From contig JADYYH010000091.1 of the NCBI GenBank assembly GCA_020853775.1, positions 1 to 59,498 on the forward strand: DNA of 59,498 nucleotides, given 5' to 3'. The stretch is from Nitrospira sp. Lineage in GTDB: Bacteria > Nitrospirota > Nitrospiria > Nitrospirales > Nitrospiraceae. This document shows, piece after piece, positions 46,876-55,783 of the stretch (within the stretch, counting starts at the first letter, position 1; the number at the start of each line of letters is the position of its first letter). The position numbers and the translations under genes were made by a program. The notes below the pieces were generated by a model. It was not told the origin of the DNA. It ran no database searches and saw only the letters and a list, made by a program, of their open reading frames with translations.

Positions 46876-47115
46876 CTAGCGGTCTGGGCGCGGCTTTACC
46901 GTATGCACCAGATAGGGGGTGAGGTAGTAACACAAGACGGAGATGATCACGCCTGAGGCCGCGCCGATTAGGCCGCGCACGAACAGCCCGACGAAGGGTA
47001 ACAGGAATACGACGAGGATCATGACGACGGCGACGGCTTTATGGCCTTCGTAGAACGCCATGCGCCGCGCGCTGGTGAGCGATTCGGACAAGGAGCGTGC
47101 GGGCCTGTCGGTCAT
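46876..47115 (-). CDS. Small two-helix membrane protein
   Basis: A 79-residue protein starting at ATG 47115. Two hydrophobic helices (AVVMILVVFLLPFVGLFV and GLIGAASGVIISVLCYYL) are joined by a short turn; both ends are polar. I do not recognise the family. No strong Shine-Dalgarno is seen. The reading frame is open further back to 47166, but that part reads as leader. It is divergent from the small basic protein gene at 47214. Confidence 0.55.
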   Translation of the reverse strand: MTDRPARSLSESLTSARRMAFYEGHKAVAVVMILVVFLLPFVGLFVRGLIGAASGVIISVLCYYLTPYLVHTVKPRPDR

Positions 47116-47213
47116 GCGCGTGCGCCTATTCCAATTCGTGCGGATTGCGTGTATGAACGTGGGCACTCATGTCGGTGTCCGTGGACACATTTATTTATCA
47201 CAGGAGGTTGGTT

Positions 47214-47312
47214 ATGGCGAAGGGGATGCAACAGAAAAAGGCGACCAAAAAGAAACCGGCCAAGACTCTCATGGAGAAGCGGGCCGAGAAGAGTGCGAAA
47301 AAGGGGCGCTGA
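47214..47312 (+). CDS. Small 32-residue lysine-rich protein
   Basis: A 33-codon frame (with stop) preceded by a very strong Shine-Dalgarno (CAGGAGGT, eight bases before ATG 47214). The peptide is about half Lys/Arg (MAKGMQQKKATKKKPAKTLM, then EKRAEKSAKKGR). It resembles small Lys-rich conserved hypothetical proteins seen in many environmental bacteria, and might bind nucleic acids. Function unknown. The sequence before it shares 15 identical bases with the region upstream of the gene at 49337. Confidence 0.7.
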   Translation: MAKGMQQKKATKKKPAKTLMEKRAEKSAKKGR

Positions 47313-47431
47313 CTCAGTCCAATCATGCCTGCCGTCGCTTGCATGCCCGGGAAGGCCTTGCGATCCTGGTTTCCCGGAATGCAAGCCGATGGGTGAGGGC
47401 AGTAGGCCGGGTGTCCTCACTTCTCCTCCAG

Positions 47432-47953
47432 TCAACGCAGCCGTTGTAACAGTCCCTCGGCGACGACGGAGTTCGGATCGCCGCCCACGATCATGTCCTT
47501 GTCGCCGAAGTGGTTCTCCGTTCTGGTCGTCACTCGCATCTTCAGTCCTTCCGGCACGAGGGCATATTCGAACAGCGCCGCTTCCTGCCGTTGATCGAGA
47601 TACCCTTGACTCGCCCGCTCGAAGGCGCCGGCAATGCGGACTGTCAGACGCCCGTGCCCCTTCTCGACGCTCTGGACTACCATCCGTTGCACGCCGCCTC
47701 CCGGCGGAACGTATTCCACCGTTTGTCCCGCATGAGACAATTCCACCTGCCGCGTGAGCCCCCGGTTGTTGGTGTATGAATAGAGCGGGAATCCTTGTGG
47801 ACTGAAATCGATCTGCACCTCCGCCTGACTGCCGTCGGGGCTGCTCAGCATTCCTTGCCAGGCGCCGGACATGTCCGCTGCTTGCAGGATGCTCGCGCAC
47901 GCCAGCGCGAACACCACCATGGCGGCAGTGGTCATGAGAGATTTTCCGATCAT
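47432..47953 (-). CDS. Secreted hypothetical protein
   Basis: A 173-residue protein from ATG 47953, which follows AGGAGGT. The N-terminus is a signal peptide (MIGKSLMTTAAMVVFALACA, cut near LQA). The mature part has a beta-rich pattern (SGAWQGMLSSPDGSQAEVQI ... GFPLYSYTNNRGLTRQVELS). I do not recognise a named family. It follows the caspase-like gene by 47 bases on the same strand and may be cotranscribed with it. Confidence 0.7.
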   Translation of the reverse strand: MIGKSLMTTAAMVVFALACASILQAADMSGAWQGMLSSPDGSQAEVQIDFSPQGFPLYSYTNNRGLTRQVELSHAGQTVEYVPPGGGVQRMVVQSVEKGHGRLTVRIAGAFERASQGYLDQRQEAALFEYALVPEGLKMRVTTRTENHFGDKDMIVGGDPNSVVAEGLLQRLR

Positions 47954-48000
47954 GAGCCTGACCTCCTGAGCCATGCAACTGGGAACGTGGCGCGCTTTGC

Positions 48001-48909
48001 TCACACGCTGAACGGTTGCTGCCGGAGAAAACGCGCGACGGCGCCCAGCGTAAACAGATTGGGCGACTGGCTGGCCGGCAGGCCCGCCTTCACCGCCGCA
48101 TGGAATTTGGCATAGTTCCCGCGATACTGGCCATGGTTCCAGACGTTGAGCACCTGTTCGGTGAAGGCGCCGTTCTGTTCGCCGTCCATGGAGGTTTGGT
48201 TATCCTGGCAGCCCGAGATGAGAATCACGCTGGGATTAAACTTCTTGGCGATCGCCGTGAGGCGCGGGCTCACGGCGAGTTGTGCCAGCACGCTGTCCGG
48301 GTCCGCGGTGGCGGCCTTGCCGGCGACTTTGGCCACGTCTCGCTGCAACCGGTCGTAAAACTGCTGGTGTTCGCGATACGTGCGGAGGGCGACGGCCGGG
48401 GGCATCATCTTCGAGCGGCCAATCGCGCCGGGATCAGCGGGGGTTCGTGGCCTCGCCCGGGTCACGGTGCCGCTGTGGCAGCTGTCGGAAAACACCAGAA
48501 TGCGCACGCCCGCCGAAAAACGGCTTAATTCGAAATACAACTCATCGTCGATGAGCTGGCCGTCGTAGAGGCACCAGGTCTCGTCCTGCTTGTCGATTTC
48601 TTCTCCCGTGACGTCGGGCACCTGACCGCCATGGCCGGAGTAGGTGAGGAAAAAGAGATCGCCCTTCTTGAGTTGCTTGGCGGCCTTCCGCATTGCGGCC
48701 AGCATGTTGGCGCGTGTGCCTTGCTTGGTCATCAGCACGGTGGATCTCATTCCCTGCGACTTGGCAATGGCGGCCATGTCTTTGGCGTCGAACTCGCAGG
48801 CGGCCAATTCACCGCTCCAGCCGCCATAGGCGGCGGGGCTCACGGCGTTGAGGCCGATGTGTAAGGAGAGGGCTTTCGATTTCCTGGTAGCTGATGCGGC
48901 TTTTGCCAT
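48001..48909 (-). CDS. Caspase-family (metacaspase-like, C14) peptidase
   Basis: A 302-residue cysteine peptidase of clan CD. The catalytic His lies in [12 protein letters not shown] (His93) and the Cys in FSDSCHSGT (Cys144), with the typical beta-strand spacing. [17 protein letters not shown] and [17 protein letters not shown] are the N-terminal landmarks. No signal peptide is seen, so it is cytosolic. It has no fused domain such as CHAT-TPR. Prokaryotic relatives can cut after Arg/Lys and some drive cell death or stress responses. Here it lies near the CRISPR locus, but on the opposite strand and more than 1 kb from cas3. Confidence 0.9.
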   Translation of the reverse strand: MAKAASATRKSKALSLHIGLNAVSPAAYGGWSGELAACEFDAKDMAAIAKSQGMRSTVLMTKQGTRANMLAAMRKAAKQLKKGDLFFLTYSGHGGQVPDVTGEEIDKQDETWCLYDGQLIDDELYFELSRFSAGVRILVFSDSCHSGTVTRARPRTPADPGAIGRSKMMPPAVALRTYREHQQFYDRLQRDVAKVAGKAATADPDSVLAQLAVSPRLTAIAKKFNPSVILISGCQDNQTSMDGEQNGAFTEQVLNVWNHGQYRGNYAKFHAAVKAGLPASQSPNLFTLGAVARFLRQQPFSV

Positions 48910-49336
48910 ACGTACCTCCTTGGTCGACAGGCTCTAGTGTTTGAATGGTTTACATGAGGGGCAGATGATCGCGGTACGGTAATGGTTACGAAGTAATCTG
49001 TCAACGGAGCGGTGTGGAAATACTGGTATTTGAGACCTCTCTGGCCACGTGTCCGGTTTCGATGTGCCGGGCCTCCACTGCCTCAATTGTGTCTCAAGAA
49101 AAATATTTCCCGATCGCCGCGCGCTGTGACCTCGGATGTCACGCCGGAGTGCTAAGGTCGGGCCACGAAGCATGCCGGCGGACAGACGCGGGCGACGGAA
49201 CAAGGCACAACCCGCAGGACCGAAGAGGCACGATCGATGAGATGGTTCACATTTATTTGCCTAGTCAGAAAGGCTTATTTATCACAGGACAGGCGTCCTC
49301 ATTTTTGTTACAGTGCGCTGCCGTTCGGCGGGGCTT
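48910..49336. other. 427-base stretch without a recognisable gene
   Basis: Between the divergent caspase-like and zinc-ribbon-like genes I see no convincing coding frame. It should hold both promoters. Its second half contains CACATTTATTT (49248-49258) and TTATTTATCACAGGA (49275-49289), both shared with the leader of the small basic protein gene at 47214. A short inverted repeat (AGGAC-AGGC-GTCCT) starts at 49286. Confidence 0.6.
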
Positions 49337-49621
49337 ATGGCGTGGAATGAGGAGGCGCAGATCAGGTGCCGGTTCCAATTCATCTGTCCGCAGCAATGGA
49401 GTCTGCTGCAGCCAACGGAGCAGGACGACGTGCGACATTGTCCCGCATGCGATCGAGACGTGCGTCTCGCCCTCTCGGAGGCAGACGTGCGGCGGCACAA
49501 TGCGCAGGGGCATTGTCTTGCGGTGCCGGTGGCGCGGGAGCATGAAGCAGCTGACTCTGATGAACCGTGCTGGCTGGTGGGCAGGATGGAACCGCCGTAT
49601 CACGCAGAGAAAGAAGGATGA
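49337..49621 (+). CDS. Small Cys-rich (zinc-ribbon-like) protein
   Basis: A 94-residue protein starting at ATG 49337, after GGCGGGG. It has a C-x-F-x-C-P segment (IRCRFQFICPQQWSLLQPT) and a ribbon-like RHCPACDRDVRLALSEADV followed by AQGHCLAVP. I recognise this pattern from a small conserved bacterial family that usually reads CRFxFxCPxxWExLxPT ... CxxCxxxVxL ... A-x-G-x-C-V-A-V. No function is known. It is not clearly part of the cas operon, which starts 328 bases downstream. Confidence 0.7.
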   Translation: MAWNEEAQIRCRFQFICPQQWSLLQPTEQDDVRHCPACDRDVRLALSEADVRRHNAQGHCLAVPVAREHEAADSDEPCWLVGRMEPPYHAEKEG

Positions 49622-49806
49622 CGTGCACCCACGAGAGCGGAGGGTGGGTGATGTGGGCGAATAGGGAGGGGCGAGGTGAACCCGCGAACCATGAATCGAC
49701 GCAACCTCCGCAAAACAATGGTAGCCCTGGTGCCCGGGCTGGTCTCTCCCGACACTGCGAAGTAGGCGGATGTAGGGAGAACGGAAAAGACGGTGATTGA
49801 TCGCAT

Positions 49807-49950
49807 ATGAATCCAATACGGTCTCCTGAACAATCCGGAAAACGTTATCTCCCTTGTGTTCGTCAGGTTGCTCATGGATCATTCCTGATCCATGAGTTTG
49901 AAGAACATTTGCATGCGGTGGCTACCATTGTGGAAGAGGTGCCGCACTAA
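49807..49950 (+). CDS. Possible 47-residue ORF overlapping the cas3 start
   Basis: A 48-codon frame from ATG 49807 ends with TAA at 49948-49950; the last base is also the first base of the cas3 ATG (TAATG), an arrangement typical of translationally coupled genes. The peptide begins MNPIRSPEQSGKRYLP and ends VATIVEEVPH; no family is recognised. The ribosome binding site is weak (GGTGA), and a perfect inverted repeat lies inside the frame at 49871-49896. It could be a leader peptide, a small regulator, or chance. Confidence 0.35.
   Translation: MNPIRSPEQSGKRYLPCVRQVAHGSFLIHEFEEHLHAVATIVEEVPH
49871..49896. promoter_or_regulatory. Perfect 11-base inverted repeat upstream of cas3
   Basis: CTCATGGATCA and TGATCCATGAG form a perfect 11-base palindrome with a TTCC spacer, 53 bases before the cas3 ATG. 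The symmetry and spacing fit an operator for a dimeric repressor or activator of the cas operon. As RNA it would form a strong hairpin in the leader. No T-tract follows, so it is not an intrinsic terminator. Confidence 0.6.
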
Positions 49951-52256
49951 TGCCTAATTATCGCCCAGCCCCTGAGCCGCAATTCTCTCAGTACTTCGCA
50001 CACAGCGCAAATGGACACGGTGACTGGCACCGTCTGGCAGAGCATCTCGTTGGCGTCTCAAAAATGGCAAAAGAATTCCTGCAGGGATGGAACGGCGCGG
50101 AGGAAGCGGCACTTGCTGGTTTATTGCATGATCTTGGGAAATATGGGGACCGCTTTCAGGCACGGTTGCACGGCAAAGATAAGGGGTTGGACCATTGGTC
50201 GCAGGGCGCATCGCTGGCTCTGAGACACCATGCAGTTGCTGCTGCGTTAGCTATCGAAGGTCATCACATTGGCTTGCAACGCGGGAGTAAAGACTCCTTG
50301 AGGCGGTTACTGCCAGTCAATCTCTCTGCCGCTGTTTTACCAGGGCTAGCTCTCAGTGAACCCAACGTGGAACGACTAGAATCACTTGCCGCCGGAGATG
50401 GAATTGAATTCAGTTCGCCATCTAGTTTTGTTCTTAACTCGTGGGCGCAGGCAGTCTCCGCCATGCTTGATGTGCGGCTGCTCTTTTCGTGTTTGGTTGA
50501 TGCAGATTTTCTCGATACTGAGTCGCACTTCGAGGGTGACGCACAAGGCAAGCGTCCTCGTCCTGAGGGGCCGAAGTTGGATGCCAGTGCGGCACTTGCT
50601 GCGCTTGATGCACACATGGCGGCGTTGCGCGGTGCCACTGGCGCGCAGGTGGCGGTGCGGCAAGCACGGGAAACCTTGTGGGGCGCAGTAATCCGTGCTG
50701 GGCAGGCGGAACGTGGGGCGTTCACGCTGACCGCGCCGACTGGTTCCGGCAAGACTCTGGCGATGCTCAAGTTCGCGTTGGAACACGCGAAGAAGCATGG
50801 ACTGAACCGGATCGTTCTAGCCGTCCCTTTTCTGACGGTCATCGAGCAGACGGCGCGTATTTACCGGGCGATATTCAAGTCCTTCCCAGATAATTTCGTA
50901 TTGGAACACCATAGTTTGGCTGGGTTGGGGGCCGAAGCGGAACAGCGGGACGCTGAGGAAGCAAACGAACGCCAGCGCCGTCTGCTTGCCGAAAACTGGG
51001 ACGCGCCAATTGTGCTGACCACTAACGTGCAGTTGCTGGAGTCGCTCTTTTCCAATCGGCCGTCGAGTTGCCGCAAGTTGCACAACCTCATGGACTCGGT
51101 AATCCTGTTCGACGAGGCGCAGAGCCTGCCACAGCACTTGGCGGTACCTACCTTGGCAGCACTGTCTCACCTGTCGGCGGCATATCGCTCCACCGTAGTT
51201 TTTGCCACCGCGACACAACCTGCGTTCGATACTCTGAACGAGGCTGTAAAAAAGTACGCTGTGCATGGATGGCAACCGATCGAAGCCGTACCGGAACACC
51301 CGGCACTGTTCGCAGCACTGAAACGTGTCGCAGTACGCTGGCCAGCAACTGGAGAAAAGCGCACGTGGACTCAACTCGCGGCTGAATTGCGAGACGTGGA
51401 TCAGGCGCTGGTGGTGGTGAACCTTAAGCGCCATGCACTTGCTCTGCTCAATGAGCTGACTCGGACGGAAAACATGTTCCATCTCTCCACCAACTTGTGC
51501 GCCGAGCACCGGCGGGCGGTAATGGAGAGGGTCCGAGCTCAACTTGCAGCTGGATTTCCCTGCCTCCTCGTTTCGACTCAATGTGTTGAGGCAGGGGTGG
51601 ACGTGGATTTCCCCGTTGTCTTCCGCGCCATGGCGCCGCTGGAGTCTGTTGCACAAGCGGCAGGACGCTGTAACCGGGAAGGCAGGCTCAATGAACAAGG
51701 CCGTTTTGGCGAGGTGGTTGTTTTTGAACCGGATGAGGAAGCCGGGTGGAGAAAACAATTCCCGACGCATAGCTACTATCAAGCGACTGAACTCACAAAA
51801 ACCCTGCTTACTATACGTGGCAATCTGGACATTAATGAGCCCGAAGTATTCCGGGCCTATTACCACAGGCTCTACAATCTGAACGATCCAGCCAGTCAAA
51901 ACGCCGATCTTACGAGAGCAATTCAGGAGCTCGATTTCGTTGAGATCGCTAAGGCTTACCGCCTCATCGTTCAAGATGCCATTCAGGTGCTGGTGCCATG
52001 GGCGAGCCGACACGACGAATTTCTGGAGTTGCGAACGGAAGCCGATCGACACGGTATCAGCGCCAACTGGATGCGCCGTGCCCAAGGGCTCGCCGTCAGT
52101 GTTTATCGCACAGCTGATGGTCCACCCGCCTGGGCAATTCCGGCGAAGCTGCGGCGCGGTGGCGTTTCCGACGAGTGGTTCATTCTTGAAGGAGATTTTT
52201 ATGACGACACTCTAGGGTTGAATCCACCCAAGGGTGAACAGGTGTTCATCGCATAG
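49950..52256 (+). CDS. cas3: CRISPR-associated nuclease/helicase Cas3 (type I-C)
   Basis: A 768-residue protein with an N-terminal HD nuclease and a C-terminal superfamily 2 helicase. It unwinds and degrades target DNA after recruitment by the type I-C complex. The HD motif is LLHDLGK (His60-Asp61). Walker A is TAPTGSGKT (about 262-270), motif II is FDEAQSLP (about 387), and motifs V/VI appear in VSTQCVEAGVDVDFPVVFRA and QAAGRCNREGR. Both enzymatic parts are intact. The ATG overlaps the stop of a 47-residue ORF. First recognised gene of the cas operon. Confidence 0.97.
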   Translation: MPNYRPAPEPQFSQYFAHSANGHGDWHRLAEHLVGVSKMAKEFLQGWNGAEEAALAGLLHDLGKYGDRFQARLHGKDKGLDHWSQGASLALRHHAVAAALAIEGHHIGLQRGSKDSLRRLLPVNLSAAVLPGLALSEPNVERLESLAAGDGIEFSSPSSFVLNSWAQAVSAMLDVRLLFSCLVDADFLDTESHFEGDAQGKRPRPEGPKLDASAALAALDAHMAALRGATGAQVAVRQARETLWGAVIRAGQAERGAFTLTAPTGSGKTLAMLKFALEHAKKHGLNRIVLAVPFLTVIEQTARIYRAIFKSFPDNFVLEHHSLAGLGAEAEQRDAEEANERQRRLLAENWDAPIVLTTNVQLLESLFSNRPSSCRKLHNLMDSVILFDEAQSLPQHLAVPTLAALSHLSAAYRSTVVFATATQPAFDTLNEAVKKYAVHGWQPIEAVPEHPALFAALKRVAVRWPATGEKRTWTQLAAELRDVDQALVVVNLKRHALALLNELTRTENMFHLSTNLCAEHRRAVMERVRAQLAAGFPCLLVSTQCVEAGVDVDFPVVFRAMAPLESVAQAAGRCNREGRLNEQGRFGEVVVFEPDEEAGWRKQFPTHSYYQATELTKTLLTIRGNLDINEPEVFRAYYHRLYNLNDPASQNADLTRAIQELDFVEIAKAYRLIVQDAIQVLVPWASRHDEFLELRTEADRHGISANWMRRAQGLAVSVYRTADGPPAWAIPAKLRRGGVSDEWFILEGDFYDDTLGLNPPKGEQVFIA

Positions 52257-52264
52257 GAGGAGAT

Positions 52265-53035
52265 ATGGCTAACGGCACACACACGTTGGAGGTCTGGGGC
52301 GATTTTGCCTGCTTTACGCGGCCAGAGATGAAGGTTGAGCGGTTCTCCTACCCAGTCATCACGCCATCTGCGGCACGTGGCATCTTCGATGCCATCTACT
52401 GGGATGGGCTACGGGAACGGAAGGGCAGGGTAAGCATGATGCGTCCCTATTTCCACTGGCAGGTGACTCGTATCGAGGTATTGGAACTGCCCCGCTACAT
52501 TGCGCTGCGGCGCAACGAAGTAAAAGACAAAATGCCTGCGGACCGCACGCTGAAGGCCTGGATGGAAGGGCACGAACAGCCAGAACCCATCTGGGCGGAC
52601 GGCAGTAAAGATGAACTCGGCACCGATCAGAAAGGCCGCACCCAGCGCCAGACCATGGCGCTCAAGAACGTGCGTTATCGACTCACCGCGCAGATCGTCC
52701 CCAAGTCCGGTTTCGCCTCCGACTACGGCAAGTTCAACGCTTGCTTCGAGCGTCGGGCCAAGCAGGGAAAATGTTTTCAACAACCCTATTTGGGTTGCCG
52801 CGAATTCCCGGCGTTCTTTGAGTATGTCGAATCGCCGGACTCCAAAGTCCAGCTACCCGCCGCCCTGGATCAACATCTTGGTTTCATGCTCTACGACGTG
52901 TTCGACCTGCGGAAGGATGCCGTGAAAGATAATGACAAACCATTCATTACGCTGTTTGACGCCCACATTCGCAACGGCGTGCTGGACGTTCCGTCGTTCG
53001 ACAGCTCGGCGGTAAAGAAGCCGGGGAGGCCATAG
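52265..53035 (+). CDS. cas5c: Cas5c (type I-C)
   Basis: A 256-residue RAMP protein. In type I-C, Cas5 replaces Cas6: it cuts the pre-crRNA within the repeat and stays on the 5' handle. The N-terminus has the Cas5 pattern (LEVWGDFACFTRPEMKVERF), and the later segment YPVITPSAARGIFDAIYWDG is the Cas5c signature. Tyr and Lys/His residues suited to RNA cleavage are present. It starts eight bases after cas3, with GGAGGAG before ATG 52265. Confidence 0.95.
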   Translation: MANGTHTLEVWGDFACFTRPEMKVERFSYPVITPSAARGIFDAIYWDGLRERKGRVSMMRPYFHWQVTRIEVLELPRYIALRRNEVKDKMPADRTLKAWMEGHEQPEPIWADGSKDELGTDQKGRTQRQTMALKNVRYRLTAQIVPKSGFASDYGKFNACFERRAKQGKCFQQPYLGCREFPAFFEYVESPDSKVQLPAALDQHLGFMLYDVFDLRKDAVKDNDKPFITLFDAHIRNGVLDVPSFDSSAVKKPGRP

Positions 53036-53037
53036 TC

Positions 53038-54783
53038 ATGTTGCAGGCATTAATGAATTATGGGAATGGCCTCGATTCCGAACCGGGTTTCAAAACCCGT
53101 GAGGTGCACTGGTGCATCGAACTGGGTGCTGATGGACGATTTCTGAATGTATTGCCGCTAGGCGACGGCAAACGCGGGGTGATGCTACCTCGTTGCACGG
53201 AAATGCCCGGCACGAATGCGGGCGGGAAATCCCATTTCCTCGTGGAAACCGTGCAAACGGTGGCGCTTCTGTTCAAGACCAATGAAGAGGCCAAAAAGAT
53301 TGCCAATACCAAGAACAAACACCGATTCTTCGTTGATCTGCTCCGCAAGGCTTCGGTCTCGATTCCCGCGCTCATTCCGGTTGTAAGTGTGCTGCAAGAT
53401 GATGGTTTGTTCACACAACTTCGTGAAGCCCTGACTCAGCACAAAGCCAAACCCGCCGATTGGCTGGGCTGGCGGGTGGATGGTGTCGATCCACGGGAGG
53501 ATAAAACCGTTCAGGCTTGGTGGCGCGAATGGCGCAAGAAGGATATGGAGGGAGGCAAACCAAATTCCACATCTTCTGACCAGGGCGATATGGTTTGTTT
53601 CCTCACGGGTAATGCAACTCAAGCCTTGCCAACCCACCCTAAGATTACGGGGCTATCCGGTGTTGGTGGCTTGAGCATGGGCGATGTGATGGTGGGTTTC
53701 GATAAAGCCGCTTTCGGCTCTTTCGGTTTAGATCAATCGGCCAACGCCGCCATGAACGCCGAAGCTGCTCAGAAATATGTGGACGGCCTCAATGCTTTGA
53801 TTCGCAACCACTCCCGCAAGCTCGCCAATGCGTTGGTCGTTCACTGGTTCAAGGAACAGGTCGGCCCACAAGACGATCCTCTGGAATGGTTGAACGGTTT
53901 CGAGTCGCAGGAGCAAACGGAAGCGGCTGCGCTGGGGGCTGCGCGTCGTCTGCTTGAATCCATCCGCCAAGGCGAACGCGTTGATTTGGGCAACAATCAT
54001 TACTACGCACTGGCACTTTCGGGCGCATCAGGGCGAGTGATGGTGCGTGACTGGATGGAAGGACCTTTCGAGGATTTGGTGCGCAATGTCGAAGCATGGT
54101 TTGCCGATCTCGCCATTGTTGCCCGCGACGGCAAAGGGCAAGCTCATGATCCCAAGTTCATGGCGGTGTGCGGAGCATTGGTGCGCGAACTGAAGGACTT
54201 GCCCGCGCCTACAAGCACTATGTTATGGAAGGTGGCGGTGCAACGTCTGCCCATCCCGCAACCGTTAATGGTGCAGGCGCTAGCGAGGTTCCGTAACGAT
54301 CTGGTCGATAAGGACCAACCCCCCTTCAACCACGCCCGCATGGGACTCATCAAAGCATATTTCGTTCGGCTTCAACCTGGAGGTGCCCACACTATGACTG
54401 CATATCTCAATCCCAATCATCCAGAACCTGCCTACCACTGCGGGCGATTACTGGCAGTGTTCTCCAACCTGCAACGCGCCGCGCTGGGAGACGTGGGCGC
54501 AGGCGTTGTGCAGCGCTACTACGCTGCTGCCAGCCAGACACCGGGACTGATTCTCGGACGCTTGACCAGCAATGCGCGTAACCACTTGGGCAAGCTAGAA
54601 GGCGGCTTGGCCTGGTGGTATGAAAATCAGATCGCGGACGTCATGGGCCACTTGGGCGACGGCGCGCCACGCATTCTCGACCTCAGCGGCCAGGGGTTGT
54701 TTGCACTCGGTTACTACCAACAACTTGCTTCGTTACGATCGGGTAAGAAAACTAGCGAAACCGCACAAGGAGAAAACCAATGA
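53038..54783 (+). CDS. cas8c: Cas8c/Csd1 large subunit (type I-C)
   Basis: A 581-residue large subunit of the surveillance complex, which recognises the PAM and recruits Cas3. Family landmarks are [19 protein letters not shown] at the start, [19 protein letters not shown] and the C-terminal segment with [16 protein letters not shown]. Type I-C also produces an internal small subunit (Cas11) from the 3' end of cas8c in studied systems; an internal start near the C-terminal third is possible here but not demonstrated. It starts two bases after cas5c and overlaps cas7c by four. Confidence 0.95.
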   Translation: MLQALMNYGNGLDSEPGFKTREVHWCIELGADGRFLNVLPLGDGKRGVMLPRCTEMPGTNAGGKSHFLVETVQTVALLFKTNEEAKKIANTKNKHRFFVDLLRKASVSIPALIPVVSVLQDDGLFTQLREALTQHKAKPADWLGWRVDGVDPREDKTVQAWWREWRKKDMEGGKPNSTSSDQGDMVCFLTGNATQALPTHPKITGLSGVGGLSMGDVMVGFDKAAFGSFGLDQSANAAMNAEAAQKYVDGLNALIRNHSRKLANALVVHWFKEQVGPQDDPLEWLNGFESQEQTEAAALGAARRLLESIRQGERVDLGNNHYYALALSGASGRVMVRDWMEGPFEDLVRNVEAWFADLAIVARDGKGQAHDPKFMAVCGALVRELKDLPAPTSTMLWKVAVQRLPIPQPLMVQALARFRNDLVDKDQPPFNHARMGLIKAYFVRLQPGGAHTMTAYLNPNHPEPAYHCGRLLAVFSNLQRAALGDVGAGVVQRYYAAASQTPGLILGRLTSNARNHLGKLEGGLAWWYENQIADVMGHLGDGAPRILDLSGQGLFALGYYQQLASLRSGKKTSETAQGENQ

Positions 54784-55775
54784 GCGCCATTCAGAACCGT
54801 TACGAATTTCTGTATCTCTTCGATTGTGAAAACGGCAATCCGAACGGCGATCCGGATGCCGGTAACAGCCCGCGTATTGACCCAGAAGACATGCACGGCC
54901 TGGTTTCAGATGTGGCCATTAAACGGCGGGTGCGCAATTACGTGCAGGCCGCGTTTGGCAATGAGGCACCCAATGCTATTTTTGTCGAGCACTCGTCCAA
55001 CTTGAATAAGCCGATCACTGCAGCGCACGAAGCAACAAGCGGTGCCCCTGCTGGTGGCGGAAACAGAGCGCAAGTTGGAAAAGCTCGTGTTTGGATGTGC
55101 CAACAGTTTTTCGATGTGCGTACTTTTGGCGCAGTCATGTCCACCGGCCCAAATGCCGGACAGGTGCGCGGCCCAGTACAGGTTGCTTTCTCGCGTTCAG
55201 TAGATCCAATCCTGCCCATGGATGTTTCAATTACCCGCATGGCTGTTGCCGAAAAAGTATCCGGTGCCAAGTCGGTTGCGGACTACCAGAAGTGGGAAAA
55301 CGAGCAAGAAGAAGACAAGCTCCGCACCATGGGCCGCAAGTCCCTCATTCCGTATGGCCTCTATGTCGCCAAAGGGTTCGTGTCCGCCAATCTCGCACAA
55401 GGAACCCTATTTTCCGACGACGACCTCACCCATCTGTGGGAGGCACTGGCAGGCATGTGGGAGCACGACCGCTCCGCTTCCAAGGGCATGATGTCCTGCC
55501 GGGGGTTGTTTGTGTTTAAACATGTGGGCACCGACAGCAATCAGGAACAACGTAAGCGTCAAGCCATGCTCGGATGCGCGCCTGCACAAGCGTTATTGGA
55601 CCTCGGACGCGTCATCGACGTGAAGCGTAGTGAATCGGCAATGAAAGAGGACAACATCGGAAGTCCGCGCAAGTTCGCGCATTACGCGGTATCCACGAAT
55701 ACGGCCAATCTTCCCAAAGGCGTGGAGTTGTGGGCGTGGGATGACAGTAAGGGGACGCTCGTCAAGCAATCGTAG
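54780..55775 (+). CDS. cas7c: Cas7c/Csd2 backbone subunit (type I-C)
   Basis: A 331-residue RAMP protein that forms the helical backbone along the crRNA. Signature segments are [20 protein letters not shown] at the N-terminus, [15 protein letters not shown], and [20 protein letters not shown] followed by [20 protein letters not shown]. The ATG overlaps the cas8c stop (ATGA). AAGGAG lies upstream. Length and motifs are standard for the family. Confidence 0.96.
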   Translation: MSAIQNRYEFLYLFDCENGNPNGDPDAGNSPRIDPEDMHGLVSDVAIKRRVRNYVQAAFGNEAPNAIFVEHSSNLNKPITAAHEATSGAPAGGGNRAQVGKARVWMCQQFFDVRTFGAVMSTGPNAGQVRGPVQVAFSRSVDPILPMDVSITRMAVAEKVSGAKSVADYQKWENEQEEDKLRTMGRKSLIPYGLYVAKGFVSANLAQGTLFSDDDLTHLWEALAGMWEHDRSASKGMMSCRGLFVFKHVGTDSNQEQRKRQAMLGCAPAQALLDLGRVIDVKRSESAMKEDNIGSPRKFAHYAVSTNTANLPKGVELWAWDDSKGTLVKQS

Positions 55776-55783
55776 GCTAAGCG

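Noticed and set aside
48001-48909. Caspase-like gene as a component of the type I-C CRISPR system
   Set aside because: It is on the opposite strand, over 1 kb from cas3, with another gene between, and type I-C systems have no known caspase effector. Kept only as a positional observation.
49014-49664. 216-residue plus-strand frame across the caspase/zinc-ribbon intergenic region
   Set aside because: It overlaps the Cys-rich gene in another frame, has no ribosome binding site and reads as random sequence.
50817-52085. 422-residue minus-strand frame opposite cas3
   Set aside because: Antisense shadow of cas3, whose HD and helicase motifs are all on the plus strand.
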